From positions 37,634,001 to 37,698,000 of the forward strand of contig CM060733.1 of NCBI GenBank assembly GCA_030704615.1: DNA of 64,000 bases, in the 5' to 3' direction. Positions 35,127 through 46,895 of this stretch are shown piece by piece. A model generated the notes under the pieces. That model did not search any database, was not told where the DNA came from, and saw nothing but the letters and a program-made list of their open reading frames with translations. This DNA comes from Takakia lepidozioides (lineage: Eukaryota > Streptophyta > Takakiopsida > Takakiales > Takakiaceae). Each line of letters opens with the position of its first letter. Position 1 is the first letter of the stretch. A program made the position numbers and the translations under genes.

Positions 35127-36160
35127 GATGATGATTGTGCATTCATTATACTAATGTCTGGCCGAAGATGCCACAACTGTGTTTCAAACTGTCATCTGGA
35201 AAAACAACTCTCATATTGTGTGCTAAAAACAAGTTCGAGTTAAAGTGGTTTTCAACCAGTTAATTGGTTTTTACCATCTAGTGACTTTGCCATATGGATG
35301 GTTGAAGGATTGAACCCAGGTTCACCCTGGTTTTGCATGGGCAAGGCACAAATAAAGTGCTCAAGTGTGTGAAGCCTGATTCCGGCGCTATGGGTTTGTT
35401 CTCCTTCCTCTACCGGACTTAACCTTATCTTGGGGAATGTAGTCGATAGATGGGCCTGGCAGAGAAGACGGAATCTTACTAAGATGACACCACAGACTCA
35501 TACCTCCAAACACTTTCATCCAACTACTCAAGCACACCGTTACACCCAACGTAAGCTCGCGTAAGACCGAGAAGCCACCACCCTCACTACCACGGCAGTG
35601 AGGTTTAAATAGTATTAGGTCATAATCTAATCCTAGTGCCGTGTGGCACTTACACATAGGTCCACGAGATGCCCTTCCAGCACAGCCATAGAAAGAAGCC
35701 AGATCACCCAGTCCCATCCTAATTTAATCCTAAACTACCTATCCTAATCTAATCCTAAACTACCTGTTAGAATAAGACAGCCCCTAATAAAGCCATCAGT
35801 TGTTGCCTTATGCGCAAGGTGTAAGTTCTTCCAGACTTCATCTTGGCTCCGTCCATCCCTTAAATCATCCGGAGCACATCCCTCCTCCATTCATCCATGT
35901 CGAAAAGTAAGGTGAGAAGGAATCCCAGCTCCACACATGTGAAGCCTGTTGGGGCCACAAGAAACTGCGAGCTCCTGCGAGTGATGAACTCAGGGAGAAC
36001 AAAATGAAGCTTAGCCAAAACAAGCTACACACCCGGCACACAAGGGATGAAAAAACCTAGGGAAGAAAACCTCACCCTGCAAGCTGGGTGAAGGACAAAA
36101 CATCCCATAGGAAAAACCCCAAGTGCTACAATTTGGTGCAGAAAACTAGCACGAAATTCA
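35127..36160. other. Possible LTR/terminal region of the gypsy element
   Basis: No gene. Near 35,700-35,780 the string CCTAATCTAATCCTAAACTACC is repeated with variation, and the region borders the 3' end (minus orientation) of the gypsy integrase frames, where an LTR would be expected. I could not find a matching second LTR, so the assignment is tentative. Confidence 0.3.
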
Positions 36161-36164
36161 AACA

Positions 36165-37531
36165 TTAGTCTAAAGAAGAAGATGCCATGTTTTGAGTGCG
36201 AGTTGTCCGAGCTGTGGGGGTGAAGATCACCTGACGGTTCTCAACATTCAAACAGGTTAGATCAAAAGTAAAAGTGTATGGAACAAGTAGTGAAATATGA
36301 ATGGAGTTAGCTAAGTGAGGAGTAGAGGCATGTTGTGGGAGCAAGACATACTGTCTGCCAGGAAGAATATCAGAGACAAGGTAAGGGCCATCAATTCTGC
36401 GTTTGGCCTTGGAAATCTGCTTACCAGGCTGGAGTCTCACACAAACAGACTGTCCTACCTTGAAGGACTCAGAATATACAACTCGGTGGTTGCAATTCTT
36501 GGCCTGAGCAGCTTGAGCAAACACAATGATAGATTTGGCAGTCTCCCTCAAACTACGTCTTCTAGCATCCATGGAAAGCAAAAAGACTTCCCAATTCTCA
36601 GGCTCACTAGCCGAGACCTGCAACCAGGAGATATGCAAAGGGGTTCTACATTTCCTACCATACAAAAGTTCAAAAGGCGAGATTTGGTACTGGCATGGAT
36701 AGAAGTCTTGTAGGCAAAGATCAGAATAGGCACAGCAATATCTCATTCATCAATGAGGGTCCCATTCTTCTTGAGTATCTGACATATAATTTTGTTAAAT
36801 CGTTCTGTCAAACCATTGCATTGGGGATTGTAGGGAGCAGTAACGGCATGCTTAGTGTTGAGATTAAACAAGACAATCTCCATAAGTTGGTTGCAGAACT
36901 CTATACCTCGATCCGTGAGGATTTCCAGAGGGCAACCATGACGAAGAATCACTTTATCAAAGAAGAACTGCACCACTTCATCACTATCCTTAGCAACCAG
37001 AGGTCGGAGCTCAACCCATTTCGTCAGGTAGTCCGTTGCAACTGCAAGGTATGCATGACCCTTGGACGTGGATTTAATGGGTTCAACTAGATCTAAGCCA
37101 ACCCTGGCAAATGGTTCAATCACCGGGATTGGCTGTAAAGGCAAGGGAGCTTCGGTTCTAGGTATGATGGTTTTAGCATGACAGGGCACACACCTTGCAA
37201 TGAAAGCTGAGACATCTTTAACTTAGTCTTTCCAGTGATACTGCTCCTATAATCTCTTGATAGTTTTAGCAACCCCCAAATGGTCAGCATAAGTAGAAGC
37301 ATGTTATAATTCGAGTAAAGCAGGAACAGCGGACCTAGAAGGGACTTCCACAGCAGAGGTACCTTCCAAAGCAGTGACTTTGAACAATCTCCCTTCACTT
37401 TCTCGGTGGCTGGGTAAGTGATAGTTGACTTGCCTCATGAGCAGCTTAGATATGCCACTAAGGTGGGTGCCAGTTTTGCACCTATGGCGTCGTATAAATG
37501 GATCATCCATGCCTACATCACTCATGGCCAC
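36165..37531 (-). pseudogene. Ty3/gypsy retrotransposon integrase region, decayed
   Basis: Three overlapping minus frames make up a broken polyprotein end. 37,531-37,304 holds the region before integrase; 37,189-36,743 the integrase core, with the first Asp in VGLDLVEP, the second in ILTDRGIEFCNQL and the Glu in NPQCNGLTERFNK (the D,D,E triad); and 36,746-36,165 the C-terminal part (SPFELLYGRKCRTPLH, then a GPYLVSDILPGRQYVL segment). Frames change between them, so it is not functional. Protease, reverse transcriptase and RNase H were not seen, nor was a chromodomain. The element is truncated or interrupted on its 5' side by the CACTA element beginning at 37,756. Confidence 0.8.
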
Positions 37532-37929
37532 ACAACAGCAGGTTAGTGCAGGCGAGAAGAAAGTGGCAGTCCCCGTTCTCTTCCTTTCGTAATCCTGACT
37601 TCATTTTCAGTTGGCTGCCTATGAGGAGGCAAGCAAGCTGTAAGGCACAGCCCAGTCATTCGGTCAGGAAACAAACCAAGGCAGGTGCAAGACAAGATGG
37701 GCAGTTCTAAGGTAAGGGAAAGTACCAGAAAAATATGCAGGATACTAGACCAAAACACTACAATACAAGCTGGACTTTTCAACTCTGCATTTGACTCATT
37801 TTTGAGTCGTTTGCGACAATTTTACTCCCAGCCTCCATAGTCAAACATGCGTGACAAAGGTCAAGTCGTTTCAGTCAAGCAGTCGAATCCAGATGTCAGG
37901 TTCTGACAGTGAAATGTGACAGTAAAACC

Positions 37930-38215
37930 TAGGGGCGACGTGTAGGCAGCACAGTATGACGTGGATGCGACGTGGCTCTGACGTGGCTATGACGTGTAGT
38001 AAAGTGGTTTAACTGAATTATAGGGTGGATGCATGACGTGTAGTGAAGTGGTTCTACAGTCGTATGACGTGGATGAATGACGTGTAGTAACGTAGTTTAA
38101 CTGAAGTATGACGTGGACGTATGACGTGTAGTAAAGTGGCTTAACCTCAGTGTGAGGACATCAAGTTAAGTGGTTTAACTGAAGTATGACGTGTAGTAAA
38201 GTACGGGATGACATG
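37930..38215. repeat. Subterminal GACGTG repeat array of the CACTA element
   Basis: I count eleven GACGTG hexamers between about 37,934 and 38,200, most within the longer form ATGACGTGTAGTAAAGTGG and often followed by TTTAACTGAAGT. The corresponding part of the first element (11,730-11,850) has at least four copies of the reverse complement. CACTA elements carry short subterminal repeats bound by TnpA, so these are the likely protein-binding sites. GACGTG also holds the ACGT core bound by plant bZIP factors. Confidence 0.8.
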
Positions 38216-38925
38216 TTTGAATTTAAGTGATTGTAATCTACTCAAACTACAAAAATTATTACTATTTTGCGTGGAAGACTACTGTATATAGTAAAGTGAA
38301 GTACTGTCGAGTAGCATGGTATATATCTTCTACTATACTATAACTGTATCAGTGGAACATAATGATTGTGTGCCATGATTTTTAATATACGGTTCGACTG
38401 TGAGACAGTGATAGTGAGTTCGCTTGACTGTGTATAATGTAGTATTTTACTGTGAAGCAGTAAAAGTGGACATATTTTAATAAATATATTTCACTCTGGG
38501 GTGTATACATAAATATTAAAACTATATATTAAATATATTTTGAAATTAAGGAGGCTTTTTGTTTAATATTTGTTTGTTTTTGTTTTTGTGGATTCTGTTA
38601 TTTTATTTATTTACTTTTTATTTTATATGTATATATGTGAATTAGTGGGTTTTGTATTTAAATTTTTTGATTCGTTGCACTGCATTGAAAAAATCTTACA
38701 AATACAACATAGAAGACAAATACATGGCAGGAACGCAGAACATTTGGATGGCTCAAAATTGGCTTATATCAAGAGTGTTTTGCAAAACAAGTTTTGGCCA
38801 CATCGAGCATGAGGGCCCATGTTGCCATATCCATAGATCACTGCCCAGCTAAGTCATTGAGTAAGGAAAATTTGCTTTTCAGCTAGGTCCAGCACTATCG
38901 TGGACATGTCAAGAGAACATCGGAA

Positions 38926-39215
38926 TCATTTCGTGAATGAATTCAGGAACTTGTAGTTCCACAGAACGGTGGTGCCTACCATGTCACCCAAAGTGACCTC
39001 ACTATCAGAAGCCTCGGTGTTGCAAGAAGGTATAAGGTGCGTTGGCTCAATAGCATTTTCAACTTGAACACTATAGTACCCATCTGGCAACGAGCCCACT
39101 TTGCCATAAACCCCAACAATCTTGCCCCAACCAACAACCAGACCTGCTTTCTTAAAGCTGCGCAAATAGACCTTGTATCCTTTCTTAAACTGCATGCCAA
39201 CACACCAGCAGTTCA
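38926..39215 (-). pseudogene. TnpA-like protein, C-terminal TNP1-type exon
   Basis: Reading GYKVYLRSFKKAGLVVGWGK, a GYYSVQVENAI segment and SEVTLGDMVGTTVLWN before the stop at 38,926. The arrangement (K-V-x-L-x-S, 'vVa.g.i', a G-x-x-Y/V-x-V-x-V strand, and a final '.iG..i.W' segment) is that of the TNP1/En/Spm domain found at the C-terminus of plant Ptta/En-Spm proteins. The same last segment ends the PPR fusion at 11,118. It is the last exon of a gene broken upstream. Confidence 0.6.
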
Positions 39216-40211
39216 ATATCAACAGTTTAGACTTCAAATCAAAGCAAAGATGAAATGAACAGTCTAGTCTCCGCAATACGTACTTGCAATAAAACCACAA
39301 TGTTCGAAAACTGTAAACATCCAGGAGAGATCAAATTACCGCTGCGGGTGGGGCACTCTCAGCCCAAGCAGCACTGGCATGTCCTCGAGTTGCAGGCCGG
39401 TTGTTGTTGGCCGTGCATCACACAGTTCCTTGCATTGTAAGTCAGACCACTGCCCCCAAAAAAATACGTACCCATGAGTAAGACAGCATGGAACAAAGCG
39501 CAAAAATGCTACCGTTAATATCAACCCCCTTTGTAGCCACCAAGGCTCTCAGTGCTGCAACCATCCAGCCTAATGTCATCAGTTGTCATCACCTGCCATG
39601 AGCTCCAGCAAAGGCAACCAACATACCTTTCCGTTGTTTCAAACCAACATTAAGAGAGGAATGCGTTGAGGTAATAAATTGATGGATAGGAAGAAATATT
39701 ACCTCTTGTTCTGAATGGTGTACTTTGCCAGGTGAGGAATGTTTGCTCTCCATACTGTGGGTGCCCTCTGGAGTGGGGACATCTTCACCACCATCAGACG
39801 GCAGTTGCTGGGCTCTGCCATCTATTTTCCTCTTTGCCCCCCCCCCCCCCCACCCTTACCCTTTCCTCCTTGACAACTCTCCCCTTGTGCAAGATGACCT
39901 TCCAAAGCAGTTGCAGATGAGGAAAGGTTCAGAGTCTGCCCTGCTTTCAACTTCACCAAGACCCCGCCTCTTCTTTTACCTTTTTCCTTAGCTCCTTCCT
40001 TCACCCTCTTGTTGCTGTTCATCTCTGCAACCTTTTCCTTACATTGTGAACTAGAATCTTTGGATTTGCTAGGATCATCAGACGCTGTATGTGTCCCACC
40101 AGGCATTGCGCGTGCCACTTCACTTTCCCCAGAGCATTTTGTAAGGGCTTCTCCCGTTTCCTTGCCTCCTCCATTCATCCCTTGCTACTCTCCAGCTGTA
40201 CAACCTCTACT

Positions 40212-40739
40212 TCATGTTCTGAACCACACTCCTTGGACTCGAGCGGAATTATTTTTGCGTTGGGTGGCTCGGTAAGGCCTCCAGCGGGTGATCCCCCCCC
40301 CTTCTTCTGCATCTTTAAATGCAGATCCTAGACTCTTCCTAGCAATAGTTGAGGCAGGGGGTAATTTACCGGTGTCTGTAGGAATTTCTTGCCCACGGGG
40401 AGACGACGCTTTAAGAACCATGGCAGCATCACTCATTGCTTTGAGCACCAACACCATCATGTCCTTAACCTCTCGTCGACTCTCAACTATCTCTGCTGAC
40501 ATGTCATTCAGCCGTGAATCCACTCCACTTCTCCAACTGGTGATACCCTCCAGCTGCTGTGACAGCGCACTCCCGGACCCCTGCAGACATCCCAACGTCA
40601 TCAGCAATAGAACCTGCATGTTGTCGCGGCCCTTTGCCTGAGGGCAGGGGATCGGGACACATGAGGGGCTGCCCCTGTGGTGGGGGCAGTGGCAGCGATA
40701 GGTATGGGGGGCTGAAGCACCCTTGAGTGCCCAAGGCAC
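40212..40739 (-). pseudogene. TnpA-like protein, coiled-coil segment
   Basis: The central part (from about 40,590 to 40,430 on the minus strand) is rich in Glu, Lys, Arg and hydrophobic residues with heptad-like spacing (RLNDMSAEIVESRREVKDMM), as in the stalk that lies between the Ptta domain and the TNP1 domain of such proteins. Low-complexity Ser/Lys/Gly text follows at 40,178-39,822. Exact exon limits cannot be set by eye. Confidence 0.4.
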
Positions 40740-40788
40740 TGAAGGAGGCGGAGGCGCTCACTAGATAGAGCCCCGCACACCGGGTTGC

Positions 40789-40883
40789 GGTGGGGGTGGC
40801 TCCACAAGGGGTGGTGGTAGCTTAGTGGGACTTAGTGGGGGTGGCTCCACAAGGGGTGGTGGTAGCTTAGTGGGACTTAGTGG
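40789..40883. repeat. 46-bp tandem duplication
   Basis: Two adjacent copies of a unit beginning GGGGTGGCTCCACAAGGGGT and ending GGGACTTAGT. On the minus strand it encodes a repeated Pro-rich text (LPPPLVEPPP). It lies in the TnpA-like gene region. Confidence 0.8.
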
Positions 40884-42587
40884 GGGTGACATATGACTCA
40901 CCATGGGGGCGGAGACCTCGTGGTGGGAGTCGTGGGGAGTCTTGGGACTCAGCACGGTCCATAGGGGCCGTGGTGAGTGGGCCAAGACTCACCGCGACTC
41001 ATCACGGGAGTCGAGGTTTTCGTGGTGGTTCGCCATAAAATGGCATGGCTGGTTATGAAACCCCCGCGGACAGCTACAGAAGTATATATAGGGAGTAGTA
41101 ACCCCGAGAACGGTGCAAGCCCGTTGGTGACCAAAAACTAGTGAGTAAACGAACGAACCGAAAAACGACCAAAGAGTGGGGAGCTATTCCGGACTGCCAT
41201 CTACCAAAGGGAATTCTCCTAGTCCCAAATAGGTGGAGGGTTTAGAGGGAAACGAAGGGAGACCGTTATGTCCCAGTGAGCAGCCGAAGCTCCAAGTTGG
41301 CCCGGGCGGCCAGGTTGGGAGTCAGGCGCACGCATCAAAGCGAGTAACTATGACTTGAAGGGGAGCTTACCGAATTGAGGTGCGCGACACATGTGGTTTG
41401 CCCAAGAAAAATAGAAAGGTAGAGACAGAGGGAAAAACAAAACACATGAAGAGACTTCCACAGGTTCCCAAGGGCTCAGGTTGCACAGTACAACAACAGG
41501 GACCACATGTCAAAGAGGCACCAAAAACCAGGCAAAGCCGACATTGTATCTTTGACAATTATTCAGCAAGGGCCACGAATGATGGTCAGCAGCCATGGCC
41601 ACCAATGAAGAGACGTGTACAAATGAATGCAACTGCATTCGAGTATGTAAAATAACCAACCTTGCCACGACCCTATAAATAAACTCTTAACCCCTTGTTT
41701 CCATGACTTCCAACCTCCCAGCACTCAAACATCGACGAGAACAAGAACAGCTGCTACTCTGGGTGATGCGCCATTCATGATGAAGCCAAAACTAAATCCA
41801 CACGTTTCCCCCCCTTCAGCTGCAGCTCGTGTTGAATAACGACAACAATAGGATACCTATTCAGCTCCTGGTCAATCATTACAAGCAGCAACAACAAATA
41901 AATATCAAAACGACACAAACAGCTACTATACCTAATGGAAACCCATCTTTAAAGAACCAAAAGAAAGCGTACGGATTAATTTCCCCTACTTCAGTTCATG
42001 GTTAATTGCTGCAGAGGTCTGAGCCTTTTCACCAAGTGTATAGCAGCGTCCACAAAATCATTGACCTAACGTGGAGATGCTACAAGTTAGTGACTGACAA
42101 AATACCCAAAGACATGTACTAGACATCAGGGGCAGGTTGCAGCAGTTACACCCCAATGAACATCATCACCAGATACCTCAAACAGCTGCTAGCTCCGTGT
42201 TTAATTACCATATCTCCAGCACCAACATTCCAAATGGTACCTTCCTCCCCACAGTCTTCAATCACATCATCTCCATCCAGCCTCCTTCATCTCCACTCTC
42301 TCTCCTCTATATTCCCCAAGCCACTATCAGGAAAAAATAAAAGATGCTCCAAGCATGAAGCCCCAAACCTTGAGTTATAAGTTAGATAATCTTACCCTTG
42401 CACTTCGAGTCTCCGAGTATCATTTGGGAGTTGTCAACGCTGCAGTTAAGGCCTGAATGGATGGGCTTCCTTCGCTTTCTTTCCCCTGTGTACAGCCACA
42501 ACAAGACCCATTAGGTGAACGCAGACATTGAAGTGGCAAAATTACAAATTGCATCAACCCATGCAATATGCATATAAGTCATCTTAC

Positions 42588-43090
42588 CAATTTGGCTGTT
42601 GTCCCTGCAATTCCAGCCCGTCCAACGTGGCTTCCCTTTTTTACTGCAGCACGAGATGCAGCCCTGTCTTCGGCCTCCTCCTGCCCCTCTTTTGATGACC
42701 ACCATCCCACCAAGCTCTTCTACGCATGTGGAGGACAATCATCGGGCCTGGGATTGTGTGCATTCCACTCTCTCTTCCAGCGAGATCTCTCACTCTTCAT
42801 GAAATTCATTATGTAAGTATGAACTGCGTTTGCCTTCAGAGGAAATGGTGCATACCGGAACTCAATTTGCATCTCCTTGACAATGAAATTTATCTTATCC
42901 TCATTCTGGTATTTTATTCCCCTGGCCCCAAAGTCAAGACAGCGTATCACGTGGCCTTTTATCTTTGTTTGCCATTTCGACTTCCCCTTCGCAATGTCAC
43001 CTATCTTAGTAGTAGTAATTGTGTAGACAGGCTGACCTTCTGAGGCACTGCGCTTCCACTGCTCCTGCAAGTCCTTATTGTCTTTCCTTG
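42588..43090 (-). pseudogene. TnpA-like protein, Ptta/En-Spm (Transposase_24-like) domain with premature TAG
   Basis: The frame starts with an Arg/Lys-rich helix (LRREARKDNKDLQEQWKRS) and continues through DIAKGKSKWQTKIKGHVIRC, INFIVKEMQIEFRYAPFPLK and a SERSRWKREW segment to RPDDCPPHA. A TAG stop follows at 42,722-42,720. The same frame then resumes with KSLVGWWSSKEGQEEAEDRA and continues to a good donor (TTG/GTAAGAT) at 42,588. The pattern 'P.d.....W..LV.WW.S.e......' matches the plant Ptta/En-Spm transposase family. A single nonsense codon in an otherwise open exon indicates recent loss of function. Confidence 0.6.
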
Positions 43091-43179
43091 CTTCCCGTCG
43101 AAGCTCTGCCCTCCGCGCCTTTGTTGCTCCACCGCTGGCTGTACATCCTTTGCCGCTGCTTCGCCCTTGACAACGGCAT

Positions 43180-43660
43180 CACCTACAGGTCCAGCACCCC
43201 CATCCTCCCACAAGCCCCCAATTTGGGTGGGCAGCTTGCCCCATTGCACCACCATGTTGGCTCTGTTGTTGTTGGTAAGGAAACAGCAACACAGGAGGCT
43301 GGTTGTTGCTCCCAAAGTTGTGAAAGCCAGGCTGGTTTCCAAACTGCACCGGAGCACCCTTTCCAGGGGGCTGTTGTGAGGGTGGCAAGTTCGAGTATGG
43401 GTTCAAGTAACCGGCATGGGGGGGGGGGGGGGGGCGCGCTGGTTGAAATTACCTGTCTGTGGGCTTTGGGGACTCTGTATGTACTGAGGCTGTTGGTTGT
43501 AATTGCCTCCTGATGCAGGCTGCTGGAAAGATGATGATGATACAGGGTACATCTGCCCGACAGTCCCATACAACCAGCCTTGGCCACCAGGAGAGATTGG
43601 GGCTGCAGGGATGGTAGGGGTCTTTGAACTAGAGCCCTTCTGTCGTTTTGCACGATCCTA
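43180..43660 (-). pseudogene. TnpA-like protein, Gln/Pro/Asn-rich segment
   Basis: Minus-strand text is rich in Gln, Pro, Asn, Gly and Tyr (for example GGNYNQQPQYIQSPQ and NPYSNLPPSQQPPGKGAP), i.e. a disordered linker ahead of the Ptta domain. The frame is broken by a G/C homopolymer of about 15 bases at 43,419-43,434. Confidence 0.45.
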
Positions 43661-44119
43661 CAAGATCACAAAGTCTGTGTTAGTAAAACTTATGTAGCTC
43701 AAAAGTATTAAGGGCATTGTTGTCATTCACTTCCTACATGCATATCGAACACTTGAAGGACTCGTAACTGTGGAGGTTAAAGGCTGACCCAAAACTCCTT
43801 GAAGTCTGTGGGCGTGAAATGCCATATGTCACAGGCTGAGACTTCTGTCGAACTTGGGGTTTCAGTGTCGCAATCTGCAACTCTAATCTTCTTTTCCTGC
43901 ATTTCTCATCCTGAAGTAACATACATTTTGGCAATCACTACAAGACATAACCCTCGTCCCTCTCGTTCAGGACAACACTGACTAGGTAACCAAGAATTTG
44001 GGCATGAAACAAATGAATGCAAATGATAAGGACACAAGAAACAGAGTGGGAGAGAGAGCAAAAACTAGCATCGGTTTTATCGTGGCATCTTGGTGGAAAA
44101 CGCATTCACCCGTTTCAGG

Positions 44120-44903
44120 GATGGGGGTTCTGCCTCTGCGCTTGATTCCTCCGAGTCGTCGGCCTCATCTGCTTGGAACAATCTATCCGCCTCACTATCG
44201 AAACTCTTCTCCGAATCGTCAGACTCCACCACAGGACGTCGGTCGTTGCCTCCCATGGCACTCTCTTGCATCCGAGCACTCCGCCTCTGAAGAGCAGGGT
44301 CACGCGGCGGCTCAGCAGGGAGTTGGGGAAGGCCCAGCTTTTGCCTCACTCTACACAACACCTTCCGCAACGTCAGTCCCACACAACCTGCACGCTCATC
44401 CCTAGAAAACAATGTGCCTGCAGCCTTTGGCCCTTCGCTACAAGGCGGGGGAATGTTTAAAAAAAAAACTAGGGCAACGCTGCTCCCCTCCACTAATACT
44501 TTGCCCGTTAGTTTTATCCTAGTCATAGTGAAACTTTCAACTTCAATTTTACTGTAGATTCTACTTCGTACTTGCAGCTGAAGAGGCCTTGGCAGGACTG
44601 ACGCCCCATGAACGAAGACTCTTAAAAAACACAAAAGCAAGAGGAGAAAGCATAAAGATTTGACCTTCTTACGTTGAAGAAGAAGACTACCTGCATAAAG
44701 GAAGGCGAAGCGAAAGAATGTAATAAGGGTTTAAGGTGAAAGAGATACTCCCGATCTGTGTCCTCGATAAGACCGAGCTCCTTCATGCGCTCTGCGTTTC
44801 GGATAAGATTCCGCTTCCGCATGCGTTCATACTCAGTCAGGCCCTCCTCCTCCTGCGCGAGTGACGGGCCACCTTCCCCAACTGCATTGGAGTGTTTGTC
44901 CAT
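44120..44903 (-). pseudogene. TnpA-like protein, N-terminal exons
   Basis: Exon 44,903-44,691 starts MDKHSNAVGEGG and contains LTEYERMRKRNLIRNAERMKELGL, the 'YE..R..RI..N...M..lGl' module found at the start of many plant transposon-derived proteins. It ends at a donor (CAG/GTAGTC). A second piece, about 44,401-44,121, contains PPRDPALQRRSARMQ followed by a Ser/Asp/Glu-rich stretch. The paired modules 'LTEYER' and 'RxSARx' recur in the small gene at 53.7-54.5 kb. Junction phases between these exons were not resolved. Confidence 0.5.
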
Positions 44904-45139
44904 TCTGCTACTGCTAATGAACTTTGTTGTGGTGGAGGGAGGCTTCATGTCAGTCAACGATAATGGCGGGGCGGATTGCCTAAGAAACCAGGTGAAGTGC
45001 TTGTTGCAAGCAGCGACCAAGCTCTCCAATAACATTCGTCGTAAAGAGAAAAACACGAATGGGCGGGAAAGACGTAGGGCCGATACACATAGGCATTTCA
45101 GGACCTGGCAACCTACGAAGGTGGACGAGTCAGGCACGT

Positions 45140-46720
45140 TTTTGTGGGTCTTAGTGGAGGTTTCCCGAAGTTTCCAGAGCAGGTAGCATTACTCCCTCCT
45201 TGTCTTCCTCCTGTTCTGCCCTCACAATTGATTGAGCTGGGACATTTGTTTCCAATTGGAGTGTCACATTACTACAGAGTTTGCCGATTTGGGCAGCGGT
45301 TCATAAGAAAAATACAGAGGTATGAAGATTATGACAAAAGCATCATACTGGCTTAGCTCCGTTTAGCTTGAAGACAAGTTCAAATGTATCTCCATTATCT
45401 GTAGGTGTGCAAAATTTATTTGCCTTCTTGTGTGTGGCTTTATGAGAGCAGTTGTTTTGTTGTCTTACAAGTGTGGTATTGTGTTGTTCATGGTGGGCTT
45501 ATACAGTCAAGTGGTGTTGCCTTGTATTGTCTTGTTGATGGTGGGCTCATATTCTCAAGTGGGTGTGCCTGGGATGCCATGGGCGACAAGAACGATGATT
45601 GCTACATAGTCAATGCTGCTATCTATGTGGGTTACTCATTTTTGGCATCGTCATAGTGACAATTGCATGGTGAGTTTTGTCTTCCCTGAGGCTGCCCAAC
45701 CTTTCTTCTTCTTCCCTGTATATCTCTTCTCTATCACCCTTGGTCTCTTGATTGTGAATAGTAGCTACAGTGGTGACTGAGTATTTATGTTACTGCAACG
45801 ATTTGGATTAAACTCAACCACTTAGTGGTTTTCTGGATTAAGAATTTGTGGTATCAGGCAGGGGCTTGATGGGTTTGTTTTTTCAAATATGGCAGAATGT
45901 TGATAAGGACCTGACAACACCTTAAGGAAAATTCAGACAGACCTGCTTACTGGTATTTGTTTTCCGTTGCTTGCTACTATGGCAGTGTATTCATAAGGCT
46001 ATGGAGTAATATTCTTTTATCTGGTTCAAGCTATTGAAATTCCAAACAGATATTTCTTTGACCTGGTATAAGGTTCGTAATTGGTAAGCTTGTTGCTTCA
46101 AACATAGTAGAGAGGTGTTGATAGGGATTTGGGACAACATTTTACCGCATGGTTTTGCTTGTTGGAAAATCAAATAGCTCTGTTTTTGTTTTGTTTCATC
46201 TAAAGTGGTTGTAAGCAGGTTCTGGAACAATACTTCCAGACCCACATTATGCTCCATGGAATGAGAATCATGTCTGAATGTGTGGTGATGAAATCTCTTT
46301 ACAGCAAAACAAGGTTATTTCATGATGAATGCCTTACTTTTCCCACCCTCTCACCCAAACATTTCAGGTACCCTAAAATCTACAACGAAGAATCAAATCA
46401 GGTGTTGTGAAGGGAAGAAGATGTTAAATAGAACCTTTGTAAGGTTGCTTTGTCTCTTAATGACAATGACTTTGTAAAGTCTTGTCTTGACATGACAATG
46501 AGTAGGTTATTGTCTTTGGTCCATGACGTTTAATTCAGCAGTTGGGGATGGAGAGAGGGGTGCTCTCGAGAATCATGCATACTTGATGCTGCTCATATTG
46601 CAGTAAATCCATTGAGGTTGTTATATGCTGGCCCAGCCAAAAGTTTATACTCAGTGCATCTGTTCGTTTGTGTTCATTGTAAGTTGCTCATCAAGCACGG
46701 GTGTTCGTGGTGTTGGTGCT
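45140..46720. other. Spacer without recognisable gene
   Basis: Short frames are T-rich chance ORFs. There is no CACTA-type terminus that would close the element on the left, and no exon neighbouring the LIKE-COV exon was recognised. Confidence 0.4.
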
Positions 46721-46727
46721 TTTGCAG

Positions 46728-46895
46728 GGCTGGGGTTTGTGACATCATTTGTGTTTTTCTTCTTGGTGGGAGTGTTTGTGTCATCATGGATCAAAGCCCC
46801 AGTGCTACTTGTTGGGGAGTGGTTTATTAAGCGGATATCACTGGTGAAACACATATACTTTGCCTCTAAGCAGATCAATGCTGCCATGTCCCCAG
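46728..46895 (+). pseudogene. Isolated exon of a LIKE-COV (DUF502) membrane protein gene
   Basis: After a strong acceptor (GGTGCTTTTGCAG) the exon reads LGFVTSFVFFFLVGVFVSSW, then a GEWFIKRISLVKHIYFASKQ segment, and ends at CCCCAG/GTGATT. This is the central part of plant LIKE-COV proteins (DUF502), integral membrane proteins implicated in vascular patterning and endomembrane trafficking. The exon is open and its borders look intact, but I found neither the preceding membrane exon nor the next exon ('DQNTTAFKEV..') within the flanking kilobase. It sits just before a CACTA Tnp2 remnant, so it is either a captured exon or what is left of a disrupted gene. Confidence 0.75.

Larger units (their letters stand above)
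37756..45137 (-). mobile_element. CACTA element carrying a TnpA-like gene (3' end at 37,756)
   Basis: The terminus CACTACAATACAAGCTGG begins at 37,756 and is the same end as that of the first element at 12,028 in inverted orientation, with homology running to about 38,990. The subterminal region holds repeated GACGTG boxes, followed by an AT-rich stretch and then, on the minus strand, the coding region of a TnpA-like protein reaching about 44,903. The other terminus was not found: no matching CACTA end was identified near 45-47 kb, so the right boundary is open. If the Tnp2 piece at 52.0-53.6 kb belongs to the same element, it would be over 15 kb. Confidence 0.65.

Noticed and set aside
41380-41655. 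Plus-strand frame of 91 codons
   Set aside because: Highly charged but on the strand opposite the TnpA-like gene and without recognisable motif.
43936-43955. CACTACAAGACATAA as a third CACTA terminus
   Set aside because: It lies inside the TnpA-like gene with no matching partner end or subterminal repeats nearby.
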